This document shows positions 34,567 through 44,849 of a DNA stretch of 64,000 bases, one piece after another. Source of the stretch: Aaosphaeria pasadenensis (Eukaryota > Ascomycota > Dothideomycetes > Pleosporales); assembly GCA_022813625.1 (NCBI GenBank), contig JAKLMB010000007.1, forward strand, positions 372,001 to 436,000, in the 5' to 3' direction. Position numbers and translations under genes: made by a program. Below the pieces are notes generated by a model, which saw only the letters and a list, made by a program, of their open reading frames with translations, ran no database searches and was not told the DNA's origin. The stretch's first letter is position 1. Every line of letters begins with the position of its first letter.

Positions 34567-36138
34567 ATGTTCGCGCCAAAACCTAGCAAAATTCGGCAAC
34601 GGACCGTCACCGTACCCATCAAGAAGACATCCGCCCCTTCAGCAGAGCCTGGTCGCTCGTCGTCGCAAGTCAAGAATTCCGCCCGAAGCGTCTCCTCGAA
34701 CGGTACCTCGAACGGGACACGGGCACCTGCAGCAGCCGTCCCAGGCAGCCGGTTCCAGCTCACACCAGCAAACAAATCGCGGGCCCCGACGTCATCATCA
34801 TCTCGATCCGATCGTAGAACTTTGACCGTAACACATCAGCGCAAAAGGAAGGCGTCACCGAGTACCCCGCAGTGGGCAAGCAGCGATGAGTCGAGCGATA
34901 GCGACGGCAACGATGATCGGTTAGGCTCTGGTGGGAGGAAGAGGCAGAAGACGAGTAGCAGTATCGAGCCGGCGGGTTTAGGTCGCAGTCTGGAACCAGA
35001 TCTAAGGCGTCGCATTAGGTACCAAGTGCCTCCCAAAAATGGGAAAGATGTAGCTGCTGCCGATAAGGATGTACAGAAGACGAGGCTTATTCACGGAGTG
35101 GAGATGACGCGTGGTAGATACGCGAAGCTCTTTCAACCTGCCTTCTCCGGAAGCAAAGAGATCATGGTCGCGGAGCTACAGTACCCCAGCCGGTCAAGGC
35201 CAGAGAAATTCGAGGTTGTGGTGCCCAAGGGGGAAAACACGGAAGACTATAATCCTCTGAGCGACCTCTATTACAGCATGGAAGAGATAATCAACCACTA
35301 TTTGCCGGTGGATGTCGCCGAAAAGCTCTCCTCCGAAGTCGATGGCCCGGTGCGTTTGCTCAAGCGTGCCGTGACGAAGAACTCGAAATCAGATTTCAAG
35401 GACGCTCTTGCCGATTTCAATAATGTCATAGTCTCGAAGCTTGCCGACAAGACCATTCAAGGGGTTCTCGACGATATGCACGCCATTCCACTATCCCTTA
35501 CCAAATGTATCCTAGGACAAGTCTACCAACGGACAGTGTCTCCCGAAGCACATAAACTGAGGCGGGTGCGAGACAAGAAGACCACATATGGAGAACTCAT
35601 GCCAGCATTTGTTCACACGATCTTCCACCAGACGCACCTAAACTCTGAATCTGTCTTTGTGGATTTGGGCTCCGGCGTCGGCAACGTGGTCATGCAGTCT
35701 GCACTGCAGACAGGGGCGGAGAGTTGGGGAATCGAAATCATGGATATACCATCAAAGTGTGCAGAAGAGCAAGCCGTCGAACTGCGTGCGCGCTCCAAGC
35801 TTTGGAACCTCTCCCTGGGCGCCATCAACCTCCTACACGGCGATTTCCTCGAGTCGCCGGAGATCGACGAAGTGCTGAAGAGAGCGGATGTTGTATTGGT
35901 CAATAATAAGGTGTTCCCGCAAAGGTTGAACGAGCAGCTACTGTACAAATTCCTCGAGCTGAAAAATGGATGCAAAGTCGTCAGCCTGAATAGTTTCGGC
36001 GGCGGAGGAAAGCAAGGCGCGAGGAACGAGAACAGCATTGCAAATATCTTCGACGAAGAACGTTTCGACTCCGGGACTGGTAGCGTGAGCTGGATGGGCG
36101 ACAGCGTGGAGTACTTCATCGCCACCAAGGTGCGATAG
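34567..36138 (+). CDS. DOT1: Histone H3 lysine-79 methyltransferase DOT1, 523 aa
   Basis: Nuclear SAM-dependent enzyme (not a SET protein) that methylates H3 Lys79 in nucleosomes, linked to silencing, checkpoint and elongation. Single exon. The N-terminal ~150 residues are basic and Ser-rich (KPSKIRQRTVTVPIKK, HQRKRK, GGRKRQK), fitting nuclear import and nucleosome or DNA contact. The catalytic fold occupies about residues 300-520: KTTYGELMP, the SAM loop VDLGSGVGNVVMQ starting near residue 365, GIEIMD, HGDFLE, the VLVNNKVF motif, and a C-terminal SVSWMGDSVEYF aromatic segment. Start: the first ATG after the pyrimidine-rich leader, MFAPKPSK, in agreement with other fungal DOT1 proteins; the frame upstream has only a TTG. 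Confidence 0.96.
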   Translation: MFAPKPSKIRQRTVTVPIKKTSAPSAEPGRSSSQVKNSARSVSSNGTSNGTRAPAAAVPGSRFQLTPANKSRAPTSSSSRSDRRTLTVTHQRKRKASPSTPQWASSDESSDSDGNDDRLGSGGRKRQKTSSSIEPAGLGRSLEPDLRRRIRYQVPPKNGKDVAAADKDVQKTRLIHGVEMTRGRYAKLFQPAFSGSKEIMVAELQYPSRSRPEKFEVVVPKGENTEDYNPLSDLYYSMEEIINHYLPVDVAEKLSSEVDGPVRLLKRAVTKNSKSDFKDALADFNNVIVSKLADKTIQGVLDDMHAIPLSLTKCILGQVYQRTVSPEAHKLRRVRDKKTTYGELMPAFVHTIFHQTHLNSESVFVDLGSGVGNVVMQSALQTGAESWGIEIMDIPSKCAEEQAVELRARSKLWNLSLGAINLLHGDFLESPEIDEVLKRADVVLVNNKVFPQRLNEQLLYKFLELKNGCKVVSLNSFGGGGKQGARNENSIANIFDEERFDSGTGSVSWMGDSVEYFIATKVR

Positions 36139-37123
36139 GCCGCGATTGGCAGGTGGGAACAAACCGCATCCAGGAACAACAATATCGGAGTCGGTACATA
36201 TTTTTACGACGAATACGCAGTGAAACATCAATGAGCGCCATCTTAACAAAAGAAAAAGCCTTTGAATCTCAGAATAAGCGACTATCGAAGTGTTTTGGAT
36301 AACAGCGAGCGAGCGAGCCAGTATTACTACTATCTCACGATTCGACCTTACACGCGAAACCATCCCAGTCTCAGTCCCCACGACGACCTGACATCACCAA
36401 TGTATTTATCAACGGCATCACGGCGAATTGTACATAAAATCAGTCATTACCTGGCTATGCGACTGATGGACATATCTGTATCCTCGAGGGAGGACACGTG
36501 GTTGCCTGTTCTTTATTTACATGTTTATTTTTACTCTTTTCTTTTCTTTTCTTCATATTTCCATATACTCTGTTTGATGTGTATACATACATACATACAA
36601 TTGGGCTAGGGTTTCCATTTCCTATTCCATTCAGGAAAAATTGGGTTGGTTGGTTGGACGGGGCTTTTCGACTTCGGTCGTGTATAAAAGACCCAAGTTT
36701 GTTGAAGTGTTCAGAGAGAAAGAGCTTCCAGCTCTCGTCGCAAGTAAGGAGAAGTCCTCTTGCCTTTTGGATGTGTATCGAAATACCCCTGTTTTCATGG
36801 TTTTGGGCGTGGCACGGAACAGGATTGGGTGGGACAATATCTGAGGTTGGATATCTTGGATTATATATATCACACATACAAAGAAATAAACACACGACCG
36901 TGAACAACATACTCGAAAAGGGTGCAACGTATGAGGAGGTGATTGCCGTCATGCTTCCAGGTGCTTTGCCATGAGTATGCATTCGTCATTTCATTGCGTT
37001 ACTTCATAAAATCCACCCACCTACTCCACAGATCCCATCCATCACACATCTCCACCCCTTCACCAACGCCCTCCAGCTTCTCCCCTCCACCTCCATCTCC
37101 ACAAACACATAAACACACACAAC
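36139..37123. other. Convergent 3' region between DOT1 and UPRT
   Basis: No gene supported. Contains T-rich stretches and a short (CATA)n run near 36585-36599. ORFs of up to 175 codons are composition effects. Confidence 0.5.
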
Positions 37124-37987
37124 CTACTTCCCAATAGTCAAAAACAGCCTATCCCCAATATCCCCCAAACCAGGCTTAATCATCCCCCTCTCATCGACCG
37201 CCTCATCGCAACCCCCAACCCAGACCTCAACCCCCTCCGCCCACTCCCCACACGCCTTCTCCAGCCCCTCCCTCGTCGCAAGCACCGCGAGCACTACAAT
37301 CCTCTTCACCCCCCAATCCCTCAGCGTGTCGATGGCCGCACACGCCGTCGCACCCGTCGCGATAACGGGGTCGACCACGATAGCGAGGTCCGCTGGCCCT
37401 CCGCTGCTAGACCCAGCCGACGAGGAGTGATAGGGCAGGTTGTTGTAGTACTCTACGGGCTGGAGGGTAGATTTCTCGCGGTAGAGGCCGAGGTGGTGGA
37501 TTGGGACGGGGACGGGGAGGAGGGAGGACACGGCGGGGATCATGGAGAGGCCGCTGCGGAGGATGGGGACGAGCGAGATGGAGGAGGGGGACGGGGAGAT
37601 GGTTGTTGAGGTGTAGGTGTAGCCGAGGGGGGATTCGTCCTAGGTGCGTGGCTTTTGTGTAAGTATGTGTGGTCTTTTGTGAATGGGGGAGGTTGGTGGT
37701 TGTTGTTGTATTGGGCGGGGTAGGTGGTGGTATTATAGCTTCATGGGATGGGATGGGATATGGAGATGGATATGAATATGGGAAAGGAGGTATTAACGTA
37801 CGGTGCCGGCCTCGGTGGTCTTTAAAGCTGAGCCCAATGCTTCGAAACCGACCATGAGGGCGATCTCGTGGACGAGGGTTTGGACATCTTTGGGGGAGGT
37901 GGATGCGGAGCGGAGTTGGGAGAGCTTAGCTTGGACGAGGGGATGGGAGGAGACGTGAGCGTTGGGAGGGTGTGATTGTGAGGCCAT
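37124..37987 (-). CDS. Uracil phosphoribosyltransferase, 233 aa
   Basis: Pyrimidine-salvage enzyme making UMP from uracil and PRPP in the cytosol. Two minus-strand exons, 37802-37987 and 37124-37639, with a 162-base intron and phase-0 join. Family landmarks in order: HPLVQAKLSQLR, then VHEIALMVGFEAL, the segment SLVPILRSGLSM, GLYREKSTLQPVEYYNNLP, the PRPP loop VVDPVIATGATACAAID (about residues 150-166), and GLGDIGDRLF near the C-terminus. A Ser/Gly-rich insert (HSSSAGSSSGG) sits just before the PRPP-binding strand and is probably a surface loop. The start is the first ATG, with the frame upstream open only to a TTG. Confidence 0.93.
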
Positions 37988-38706
37988 ATTGTTGGTAATT
38001 AGGTGGCAGGTCAAGGGGAGGGTAAGGTATCACAAGCAATACGAGTATGAGGTTATGAAGTAGGGAGTGCAATATGTGAGTTATTATGAGTTGAGCAGTG
38101 AGTGTTGTATGTGATCATGGGGTCTTTTGGTGATAAGCGGATGTGCCTGCAGGAGATAAGACGTGTACCTAGGCAATACAATGCAAGGGCTGCTTCTAAC
38201 CTCTTTTGGGGGATCTCCGGCAAGGATACTACCTCAGAACGAGGTCCTTATAACTATTACAACTAAACTATGGAATTGCGATGATTCCATTGTTCGAGTC
38301 TCCTCATACTAACTATCCACTCCCCCTATGCAGTAATGGTCTACCAAACTGATACTACTATAGTACCGCTACGGTACATGTCCTCTAGTGCTTTCATGTG
38401 CCATTCCATCCTAATCCTCGGGAACTAGTAAAAGAAAAATGACATCTGGTTGTGGCGCACCAGCCCGGCACTTCAGGGAACACAAAACATGAACGCGCCA
38501 GCATGAATTTCCATCACACAGAGAGAACGCCTCAATGCAACCCTTCCGTGCTTCAAAACAAAATAACATGACATATCCTCCCGTCTATGCTCCCGTCGCT
38601 ATCCTTTGCGCCCTCTTTTAACTTTTCAAGATCTTCGTAACAGACACTCTTTGAACATACATCTTTGTGACTCTGCCTCGGTCGCATATGCTCGTGAACA
38701 GCCAAC
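37988..38706. promoter_or_regulatory. Divergent promoter region of UPRT and FEX
   Basis: Non-coding; one TACGAGTA octamer at 38040-38047 and CCTAGG at 38168-38173. The only upstream DNA for both genes. Confidence 0.5.
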
Positions 38707-40536
38707 ATGCCCTCATCACAGGCTGCCGACAGCGATGATGCCTCTCTGAGCCAGCGCGATAGCCACTACAATCATCAGCGCTCTTCCTTGCGCTCAGACA
38801 GATCCCTGCGGTCTTCGCCGCCCCCTCAGAGTTCTCAATTGATGCAAAACTTCATCCTCCGCGATGACGATGACGACGACGATCACAGCGAGACATCACC
38901 CAGTCCGTCGCCCGTAATTCCAAGAAGACGGCAAAGTTTAGACAAGGGAAAGAGGAGGAACAGCGCTGGTAGCCCCACTCGCAACTACAACCCCCGCAGC
39001 TTCTACAGTCGCAGCGCATTGGGGCGAGGCAAAAACATAGACGAATACCTCCAACAACCAACCTTCTACGACAATTCAACTTCGTCGCCAGGCGACAATT
39101 GGCACGACAGGACCGTCTTCCGACACAGCACGGTCGAGGAAGAAGAGCAGCAGCGCACAGAGTCGCGCACCTCCCGAGCGCTGCCGCAACGGTCGCACCG
39201 ATCGTCACTCGTGAATCGACCCTTGAGCGGGAGGACGACCCCGGGAACCGATTTCGCCGAGATAACAGCGCTACCCGTGATTCGAGATGGGCGGGCCCCA
39301 TGGCGTCGGAGTCAGAAAACCGCAAACGCGGGAAATTACAACGACATGGCGGAAGGCCAAGATGCACGAGGGCGTGAGCATGTCTCGCGTGTTGCGACTG
39401 AGCTCTATACTGCTTCTTACTTGATCCTGTTCTCGATACTGGGAACGCTAGCCCGATTGGGCCTCCAATGGCTCACGTTCTATCCCGGCGCGCCTGTGTC
39501 GTTCTCTGAATTATGGGCGAACGTTGGAGGAACCCTGGTGATGGGGTTTTTGGGGGAGGACAGGAAGCTGTTCGCTCAGGAATGGGGGAAGGAGACCGCT
39601 GCAGAGGTCGGGAGGGAACTGACAGATGAAGAGAAGGCGCTCGAGGGAATCGCCACAAAGGCATCACACGCAAAGGTCAAAAAGACGATTCCATTATACA
39701 TAGGCCTCGCAACCGGATTCTGCGGATCATTCACCAGCTTCTCAAGCTTCATGCGAGACACATTTCTCTCGTTGTCAAACGACCTACCCTCACCCATCAA
39801 CCACCCGTACCCTCCCGGAGCGCCCACCAGCACGACAAGCACCGTCGCTCGACATGGCGGCCACAGCTTCATGGCCGTCGTCGCCGTCATCGCCACCACC
39901 ATAGCCCTTTGCTACGCCGCCCTCCGCGTTGGAATCCACCTCGCCAACTACATCGACCGCTTCACGCCCACCCTCCCCTTCCACTTCTTCCGCCGCTTCA
40001 TCGACCCCCTCTTCGTCCTCATCGCCTGGGGCGCCTGGATCGGCGCCATCATCATGGCCGTCTTCCCCCCGGACCGGCCCTCCGGCCCCGCCAGCAAAGG
40101 CTCTTGGACCCACGAAACATGGCGCGGCGAAGCCATCTTCGCCTGCGTCTTCAGTCCACCGGGAGCCCTCCTCCGCTACTACGCGAGCCTCAAACTCAAC
40201 ACCATCGTCCCGTCCTTCCCGCTCGGCACCTTCGCCGTCAACATCTTCGGCACCGCAGTGCTCGGCATGGGCTACGACCTCCAGCACGTCCGCATCGGGT
40301 CCGCGCTCACGGGCGGCGGCAGAGTCGGCTGCCAGGTCCTCCAGGGCGTCATGGATGGGTTCTGCGGGTGCCTGACGACGGTGAGCACGTGGATCGCGGA
40401 GATCAATTCGCTGCCGAGGGGGAAGAGCTGGTTGTATGCGGCTTGCAGTGTGGGCGTGGGATTGGGCACCATGGTTGTGATTATGGGGAGCGTGAAGTGG
40501 ACGGTGGGGTTTTCGGCGCCCGCGTGCGTGACGTGA
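38707..40536 (+). CDS. FEX1: Fluoride export channel (FEX/CrcB family), fused two-domain form, 609 aa
   Basis: Plasma-membrane fluoride channel that protects the cell by letting fluoride out. Single exon. Eukaryotic members fuse two CrcB-like halves. Here the first half runs from about SYLILFSILGTLARLG through WANVGGTLVMGFL to GFCGSFTSFSSF. The second half runs from CVFSPPGALLRYYASL through TFAVNIFGTAVLGMG to GFCGCLTTVSTW. Both halves keep the paired Asn-x-Gly-Thr and Gly-Phe-Cys-Gly-x-x-Thr pore motifs, with a linker helix between. The N-terminal ~225 residues are hydrophilic, Ser/Arg-rich, with an acidic run (DDDDDDDH) and no predicted fold, making the protein longer than yeast Fex (about 375 aa). 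The downstream half is very GC-rich with C-ending codons, giving large false ORFs in other frames. Confidence 0.94.
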   Translation: MPSSQAADSDDASLSQRDSHYNHQRSSLRSDRSLRSSPPPQSSQLMQNFILRDDDDDDDHSETSPSPSPVIPRRRQSLDKGKRRNSAGSPTRNYNPRSFYSRSALGRGKNIDEYLQQPTFYDNSTSSPGDNWHDRTVFRHSTVEEEEQQRTESRTSRALPQRSHRSSLVNRPLSGRTTPGTDFAEITALPVIRDGRAPWRRSQKTANAGNYNDMAEGQDARGREHVSRVATELYTASYLILFSILGTLARLGLQWLTFYPGAPVSFSELWANVGGTLVMGFLGEDRKLFAQEWGKETAAEVGRELTDEEKALEGIATKASHAKVKKTIPLYIGLATGFCGSFTSFSSFMRDTFLSLSNDLPSPINHPYPPGAPTSTTSTVARHGGHSFMAVVAVIATTIALCYAALRVGIHLANYIDRFTPTLPFHFFRRFIDPLFVLIAWGAWIGAIIMAVFPPDRPSGPASKGSWTHETWRGEAIFACVFSPPGALLRYYASLKLNTIVPSFPLGTFAVNIFGTAVLGMGYDLQHVRIGSALTGGGRVGCQVLQGVMDGFCGCLTTVSTWIAEINSLPRGKSWLYAACSVGVGLGTMVVIMGSVKWTVGFSAPACVT

Positions 40537-40701
40537 AATCCCATAATCGTAACTGTACCAAAAGAGAGAGAGAGATTTTCATACACCACATGTACAACAA
40601 GCTGGACTTATCAGGGGCCGACAACACTGTATGATTACGAGTAATCAACCACACACTACGTACTAGCATACCATACCATACCATAGAACAACATAGAATA
40701 C

Positions 40702-41130
40702 CTAATTCACCCCACGTCTCCCACCACATCTTGACCTCTCCCCCGAACCCCCCGAGCCTCCCTGACCGACATCGACATCAACGTCCACCCCCATCAACCC
40801 CATGTCCCGGAACAAATCCGCCCTCAGATCCTCCGGCAGCACCACCGCGAACTCGGGGCTGATCTCCGAGCCCTCGAGGTCGTATGCTTTTCCGTTGGCG
40901 ACCACGATGTTGGGGTTGGGGGGATTTTCGGCTGGGTTTGGTTTTGGCTCTTTCTCTGCTTTTGCTTCCTGTTGGTTCTGTGGTGGTTCCGGTGCGGCGT
41001 GGCGGGCTTCGTACTGGTTGTTGTCGTTGGCGTTTTGTGGGGAAGGAGTGTGCGGTGTGGCGGTAGATTGGGTTGCGAGGAGGGATGCCATGATGAAGGT
41101 TAGGTAGATGAGGGTGTTCTTGGTTGGCAT
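40702..41130 (-). CDS. Small secreted hypothetical protein, 142 aa
   Basis: Single exon from ATG 41130. A signal peptide is clear (NTLIYLTFIMASLLATQSTAT). The mature part is rich in Pro, Asn, Gln and charged residues (PQNQQEAKAEKEPKPNPAENPPNPN), followed by a short possibly folded segment (NIVVANGKAYDLEGSEISPEF, then LPEDLRADLFRDMG) and a Gly/Arg tail. It has a single Cys, so it is not the usual disulfide-rich effector type. I do not recognise the family. It lies tail-to-tail with FEX, 165 bases apart, and is followed upstream by another secreted-protein gene on the same strand. Confidence 0.65.
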   Translation of the reverse strand: MPTKNTLIYLTFIMASLLATQSTATPHTPSPQNANDNNQYEARHAAPEPPQNQQEAKAEKEPKPNPAENPPNPNIVVANGKAYDLEGSEISPEFAVVLPEDLRADLFRDMGLMGVDVDVDVGQGGSGGSGERSRCGGRRGVN

Positions 41131-41872
41131 TGCTTTATTGGATTGTTTTCTCTCTTTTGGTGGACTTGGTGGGTGGTATTGATTTTTTTGTGATTGGGAG
41201 ATAGGCGGTGAGGAGCTGGGAGAATTGGAGCTGTTTATGTATTCGACAGACGTTGATCGTATATGATGATGTACGATGTGATGTGCAGATGGGTCAATTG
41301 GACACAACATAGCATAGCCACCACTGAAGGATCGGGATGGGCGTTACAAGAACCTGGGGTATGTTCCTTCGTCTATGATTCCGTAGAGCGGCCGTGGATG
41401 ATATCAGACACAGACGTTCATAGTTACTAGAGGTGATAAGGTCAAATCATGAAAGGAAGAATACAGCTTTTAGGTTGTAACTTTGTATGTATTTCAAAGT
41501 GTGGAGTTGCGGATGTGGTCGATTTAAGGCGCCCACAGGTCTTGGTATGCGCAATTGCGCAGGAGATAGGCCTTGATACATCTAAGAGTTGTACTTGAGA
41601 GCAATGGATTTCTGTAGCTATGTGCAATGCAAGCAATGGTCGTTTCCCCCCAATCACGGAATTCAAGTACAAGTTGGTTAAATGTGTGGTGGTTGTGCAT
41701 GGTCTGCAGATATCACGTTTAAGCTATGGATAGCATACAGCACAATCCACCATCAAGCCTACTCCAACATCACTCATCTACAGAGATACGTCCGGACAAT
41801 CTGAGTTCAATTGAGAGCATTCGATATGTACAATCCCCTAACGTCCCCATCAACCAACCCAACCCCAACCCC
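41131..41872. other. Intergenic region
   Basis: Upstream of the small secreted protein and downstream of the DUF8021 gene. No gene supported; the 208-codon plus-strand ORF starting here runs antisense into the DUF8021 gene. Confidence 0.5.
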
Positions 41873-42718
41873 CTACAACTTACAAACCTTCCCCCCACAC
41901 TCCGTCATCGTATGAACGAACCTCAACTTCCCGCCCTCAAGCCTAAACTCATGACTATCGGCGGCATCCATCATATGCTCCCAGACGCAAAAAATACTCA
42001 CACTCCCCATCGCCTCATCAATAACATACCTCCGCCTCGTGTTCGGCTTCTGGTTATGATTACTCGGGATCCCCGGCGTGCAACTATCATCCGGCTGCCC
42101 CTTCCCCGTGTACGCGGAGCCCTCGAGACGCACGCACGGCGTTCCCCACGGCACGGCGAGGTGCGCGGTCGCGTTCGACCACATGTCCATGTAGGCGTCG
42201 CCGGCGGCCTGGATGACCTCGCGCTTGTCGCGCTTGGAGACGGGGATCTCGGGCCAGGATTCGGAGCGGATGTAGGAGAGGGTTTTTGTGGCGTTGAAGA
42301 GCCAGGCGTTGGTGGTCGTGACGATCGAGTCGACGCTGCGGATCTGGCCTGAGGTGGTGTCGACGAAGATTTGGGTGCCGATTACGTAGGGCCCCGAGGC
42401 GCTGACGAGTTCGGTGTACGTGGCGCATTGCACGAGGTCGTAGTTGGTGCGGTTGTGGTCGAGTTTAAGGGCTTTGTGTAGGATGCCGGACTGGTGGGCG
42501 ATGGCTTTGTTGTTCTCGATGTAGGTGAAGTTTGGGGAGAGGAGGGGAGTTAGGTTGGTGAAGTTGCCCGTGGATTGAGTGGCTAGATAGGCGGTTGAAG
42601 CCGTCTGGAGGAGGGATTTCTCGCAGGTAGCAGAGGAGTGAAGAGGGAGAGTGAGGGCATGGTTGATGGGGAGGAAAGGCGTTGAGAGGAGGAATGCCTG
42701 GAGGAGATATTTGGACAT
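41873..42718 (-). CDS. Secreted DUF8021-type protein, 281 aa
   Basis: Single exon with a signal peptide (MSKYLLQAFLLSTPFLPINHALT). After it comes an ~120-residue region with several N-glycosylation sites (NFTNLT, NRT, NAT) and a Cys in LVQCATY. Next is IGTQIFVDTTSGQIRSVDSIVTTTNAWLFN, then a second region with C-V-R-L-E-G near a Gly/Cys turn. The C-terminal signature is RRRYVIDEAMGSVSIFCVWE, then DSHEFRLEGGKLRFVHTMTEC. That signature is what I associate with DUF8021, a secreted family common in filamentous ascomycetes and without known function. It probably forms a cone-like NTF2-type fold, which is inference. A TATATATAT element at 42830-42838 lies ~110 bases upstream. Confidence 0.8.
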   Translation of the reverse strand: MSKYLLQAFLLSTPFLPINHALTLPLHSSATCEKSLLQTASTAYLATQSTGNFTNLTPLLSPNFTYIENNKAIAHQSGILHKALKLDHNRTNYDLVQCATYTELVSASGPYVIGTQIFVDTTSGQIRSVDSIVTTTNAWLFNATKTLSYIRSESWPEIPVSKRDKREVIQAAGDAYMDMWSNATAHLAVPWGTPCVRLEGSAYTGKGQPDDSCTPGIPSNHNQKPNTRRRYVIDEAMGSVSIFCVWEHMMDAADSHEFRLEGGKLRFVHTMTECGGKVCKL

Positions 42719-43697
42719 GATGATTTATGAGGTCTAGGAGACCAATTGACTTGAAGTGGGAAGTCCTATGAGGTGAGCTCCAATTTCCCTTGTTCGTCTC
42801 CGATCATAACGAACAGCTCTCCCACGATATATATATCTCTTTAGTGAGTATCCCTCTCCGCCAATTCGAAGATGCGCTGCACTTATTGCACTCTTCCAAT
42901 GCAATAGGCCAAGTCCTGTCCTATCGAATCTTACAATTGCCGTTGTGCGGAGCACCTTGTAGAAACAATGTCTGCAATATGCATTAATCTATAAATTCCC
43001 CGATAGTGTGGGCTGGTTCTGGGGACAAGTGGGAACGGCAGAATGTGGATCAATTCGCTATGGAATAGAACAACGGCGTAGGAACCCCACATTGTCAACA
43101 TCCTTGTCGAGAAGGCAAACTTGATTATAGTGCGAGATGTTTGGCATTTCATTAAGATAGTGAGTGACAAAACGTTGGAGGAAATTCTAGTTCAATTCAG
43201 AAAGATCACTTGTTGGATATGACTTACTGCAAGTTTCACGACATTAGAATTTGCAACTGTTATCCCAAGAATCATTGTTGTATTCTCTTTTGTACTGGCC
43301 ACAAGACGAATGCTGTGATGCTTCGTCATGTGCAGATTAGGCCGTTCTATAAATCTCATCCACATTCCGTTTGTGGGTATATAAGGACCGTCATGGGGTA
43401 TATCCATCCCGTGCTTTTTTCATAAAGGAGTGTTCCGAACCATTGGCTCCGTGTATATGCAATGCAAGCAAAGTGACTAACAAACTTTCCCAATCCCAAA
43501 AAACACCATATATGCACCGCAAATTGAACCATATAGGGACAGTGAAAAGGAGGAGATGCCCTCAAATGTCATGTACACGAAGGGGAAAAAATCGACACCG
43601 ACTACGCGGCATAAAAAGAATCGGCGCCAACAGCGAAGAGTCTTGTGTTTCACCAAGATGGACTCTCGCTTGCGCCGACCATCTTGCACGTATTGGC
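42719..43697. other. Intergenic region
   Basis: Upstream of the DUF8021 gene, downstream of the GPI protein. No gene supported; ORFs have no features. Confidence 0.5.
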
Positions 43698-44849
43698 CTA
43701 TGCCAAAAATGCAAGAAGACCTACGAATGCAGCTCCCATGGCCTTGTTCTGGCCCGCGGCACCCTTGGACTGGAGGCGAGGGTTTCCGGACTGAGTTCCT
43801 GTGGGCTGTTCCCCGTTGGTTTGCGAAGCAGCCGGATCCACGAAAGTGTAGCTGGTGACAACGCTTGGCTGTCCGTTATCGCCCGTAGTCGTGATGAGAA
43901 CAATAGAAGAGACCTTGCCGCCATCTGGGGTGTATGTGGTCAAGAAGGTGCTACCCCGAGAGTTGGTCCTAGTCAAGACTTGTCCCTTGGTGGGTGCGAA
44001 ATCCACGGCGGAGGTTGTAACGAAAGGCTGCCCGGCCGTGTCGGTAGCAGTGAATATAACAGCAGGCCTAGACTCGGATACGACCTGGGTCTGACCCTGT
44101 TCGTTGGTACGGGTGACGGGGACTACAACGGACGCAGTTGGCTGGCTCAGAATGGCAGAAGAGATAACAGTAGGCTGACCAGCCGAGTCGGTCTGGGTGA
44201 TGGGAACGGGTACAATGACAGCCGATTCCTGACTGCTTGAGGGTGGAGGAGGCGGAGAATTGGTAGTCGGGGGTTGGCTCGGGGGTGGAGTGGAATCCTG
44301 CGTAGGAGGAGGAGGGTTGCTGCTGGGAGGAGGAGTGCTGGGAGTCTGGACGGGAGTCTCGTCGGGGGTTTGTGTAGGAGTCTGAGAAGGGGTCTGGTTA
44401 GGCTCATCCGGCGCGGTAGGAGACTGAGTTGGGGTTTGGTTCGGCTCGCTGGCATCTTCGCTAGGAGTAGGAGTAGGAGTAGGGGTACCTACCGATGGGG
44501 GAGGAGTGGACGGTTCTGTGCCGTTAGAGGGTGCGGGAGGAGGGTTTTGCCTCTTTCTCAAGTCCTGAATGGCATCCACGATCAGTTTGGTCGCCAGAGG
44601 AGGATTATCAATATGTACCCGCTCGACGCCATGCCGGTCGGACTGGAAGACGCCGTCCTTGAATTTCCCGAGAGAGTTGAGCGCGGCGTGGAGAGACTCT
44701 TCAGGAAGAGCATTCAACAGATCTTGAAAAGCCTCATGCGCATTGTGGTAGATAGAGTTGATTTCTTTGGTCGGGGAATTGGGTTCGTCACAAACGACAG
44801 TGGCTGCAAGGGGCAGGGCCAGGATGAGGCCGCGAAAGAACGAGCGCAT
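43698..44849 (-). CDS. GPI-anchored Ser/Thr/Pro-rich cell-surface protein, 383 aa
   Basis: Single exon. Signal peptide: SFFRGLILALPLAATVVC. A ~75-residue N-terminal domain (NSIYHNAHEAFQDLLNALPEE and so on) ends at LRKRQN, a dibasic Kex2-type site, so it is probably cleaved as a propeptide. Then ~130 residues of Pro/Thr/Ser repeats (QTPTQSPTAP, PPPSSNPPPP) form a stiff glycosylated stalk. Next are four or so Val/Thr-rich units built on Q(P)xVxxS (TQTDSAGQPTVISSAIL, TRTNEQGQTQVVSE, TDTAGQPFVTTSAV). The C-terminus (KGAAGQNKAMGAAFVGLLAFLA) fits a GPI signal. It is typical of wall-attached glycoproteins; no enzyme domain is seen. Confidence 0.83.
   Translation of the reverse strand: MRSFFRGLILALPLAATVVCDEPNSPTKEINSIYHNAHEAFQDLLNALPEESLHAALNSLGKFKDGVFQSDRHGVERVHIDNPPLATKLIVDAIQDLRKRQNPPPAPSNGTEPSTPPPSVGTPTPTPTPSEDASEPNQTPTQSPTAPDEPNQTPSQTPTQTPDETPVQTPSTPPPSSNPPPPTQDSTPPPSQPPTTNSPPPPPSSSQESAVIVPVPITQTDSAGQPTVISSAILSQPTASVVVPVTRTNEQGQTQVVSESRPAVIFTATDTAGQPFVTTSAVDFAPTKGQVLTRTNSRGSTFLTTYTPDGGKVSSIVLITTTGDNGQPSVVTSYTFVDPAASQTNGEQPTGTQSGNPRLQSKGAAGQNKAMGAAFVGLLAFLA

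Noticed and set aside
38270..38310. tRNA-like B-box (GTTCGAGTC)
   Set aside because: No matching A-box, acceptor stem or cloverleaf could be folded around it. No tRNA or rRNA gene was found in the window.
39909..40634. 241-codon overlapping frame inside the fluoride exporter
   Set aside because: Arg/Pro/His-rich alternative frame of very GC-rich coding DNA; the FEX frame carries all conserved motifs.
41726..42352. 208-codon plus-strand ORF opposite the DUF8021 gene
   Set aside because: Runs antisense through a clear secreted-protein gene and has no features of its own.
43371..44240. 289-codon plus-strand ORF overlapping the GPI protein gene
   Set aside because: Antisense composition artefact; the minus-strand frame has a signal peptide, Kex2-type site and GPI tail.
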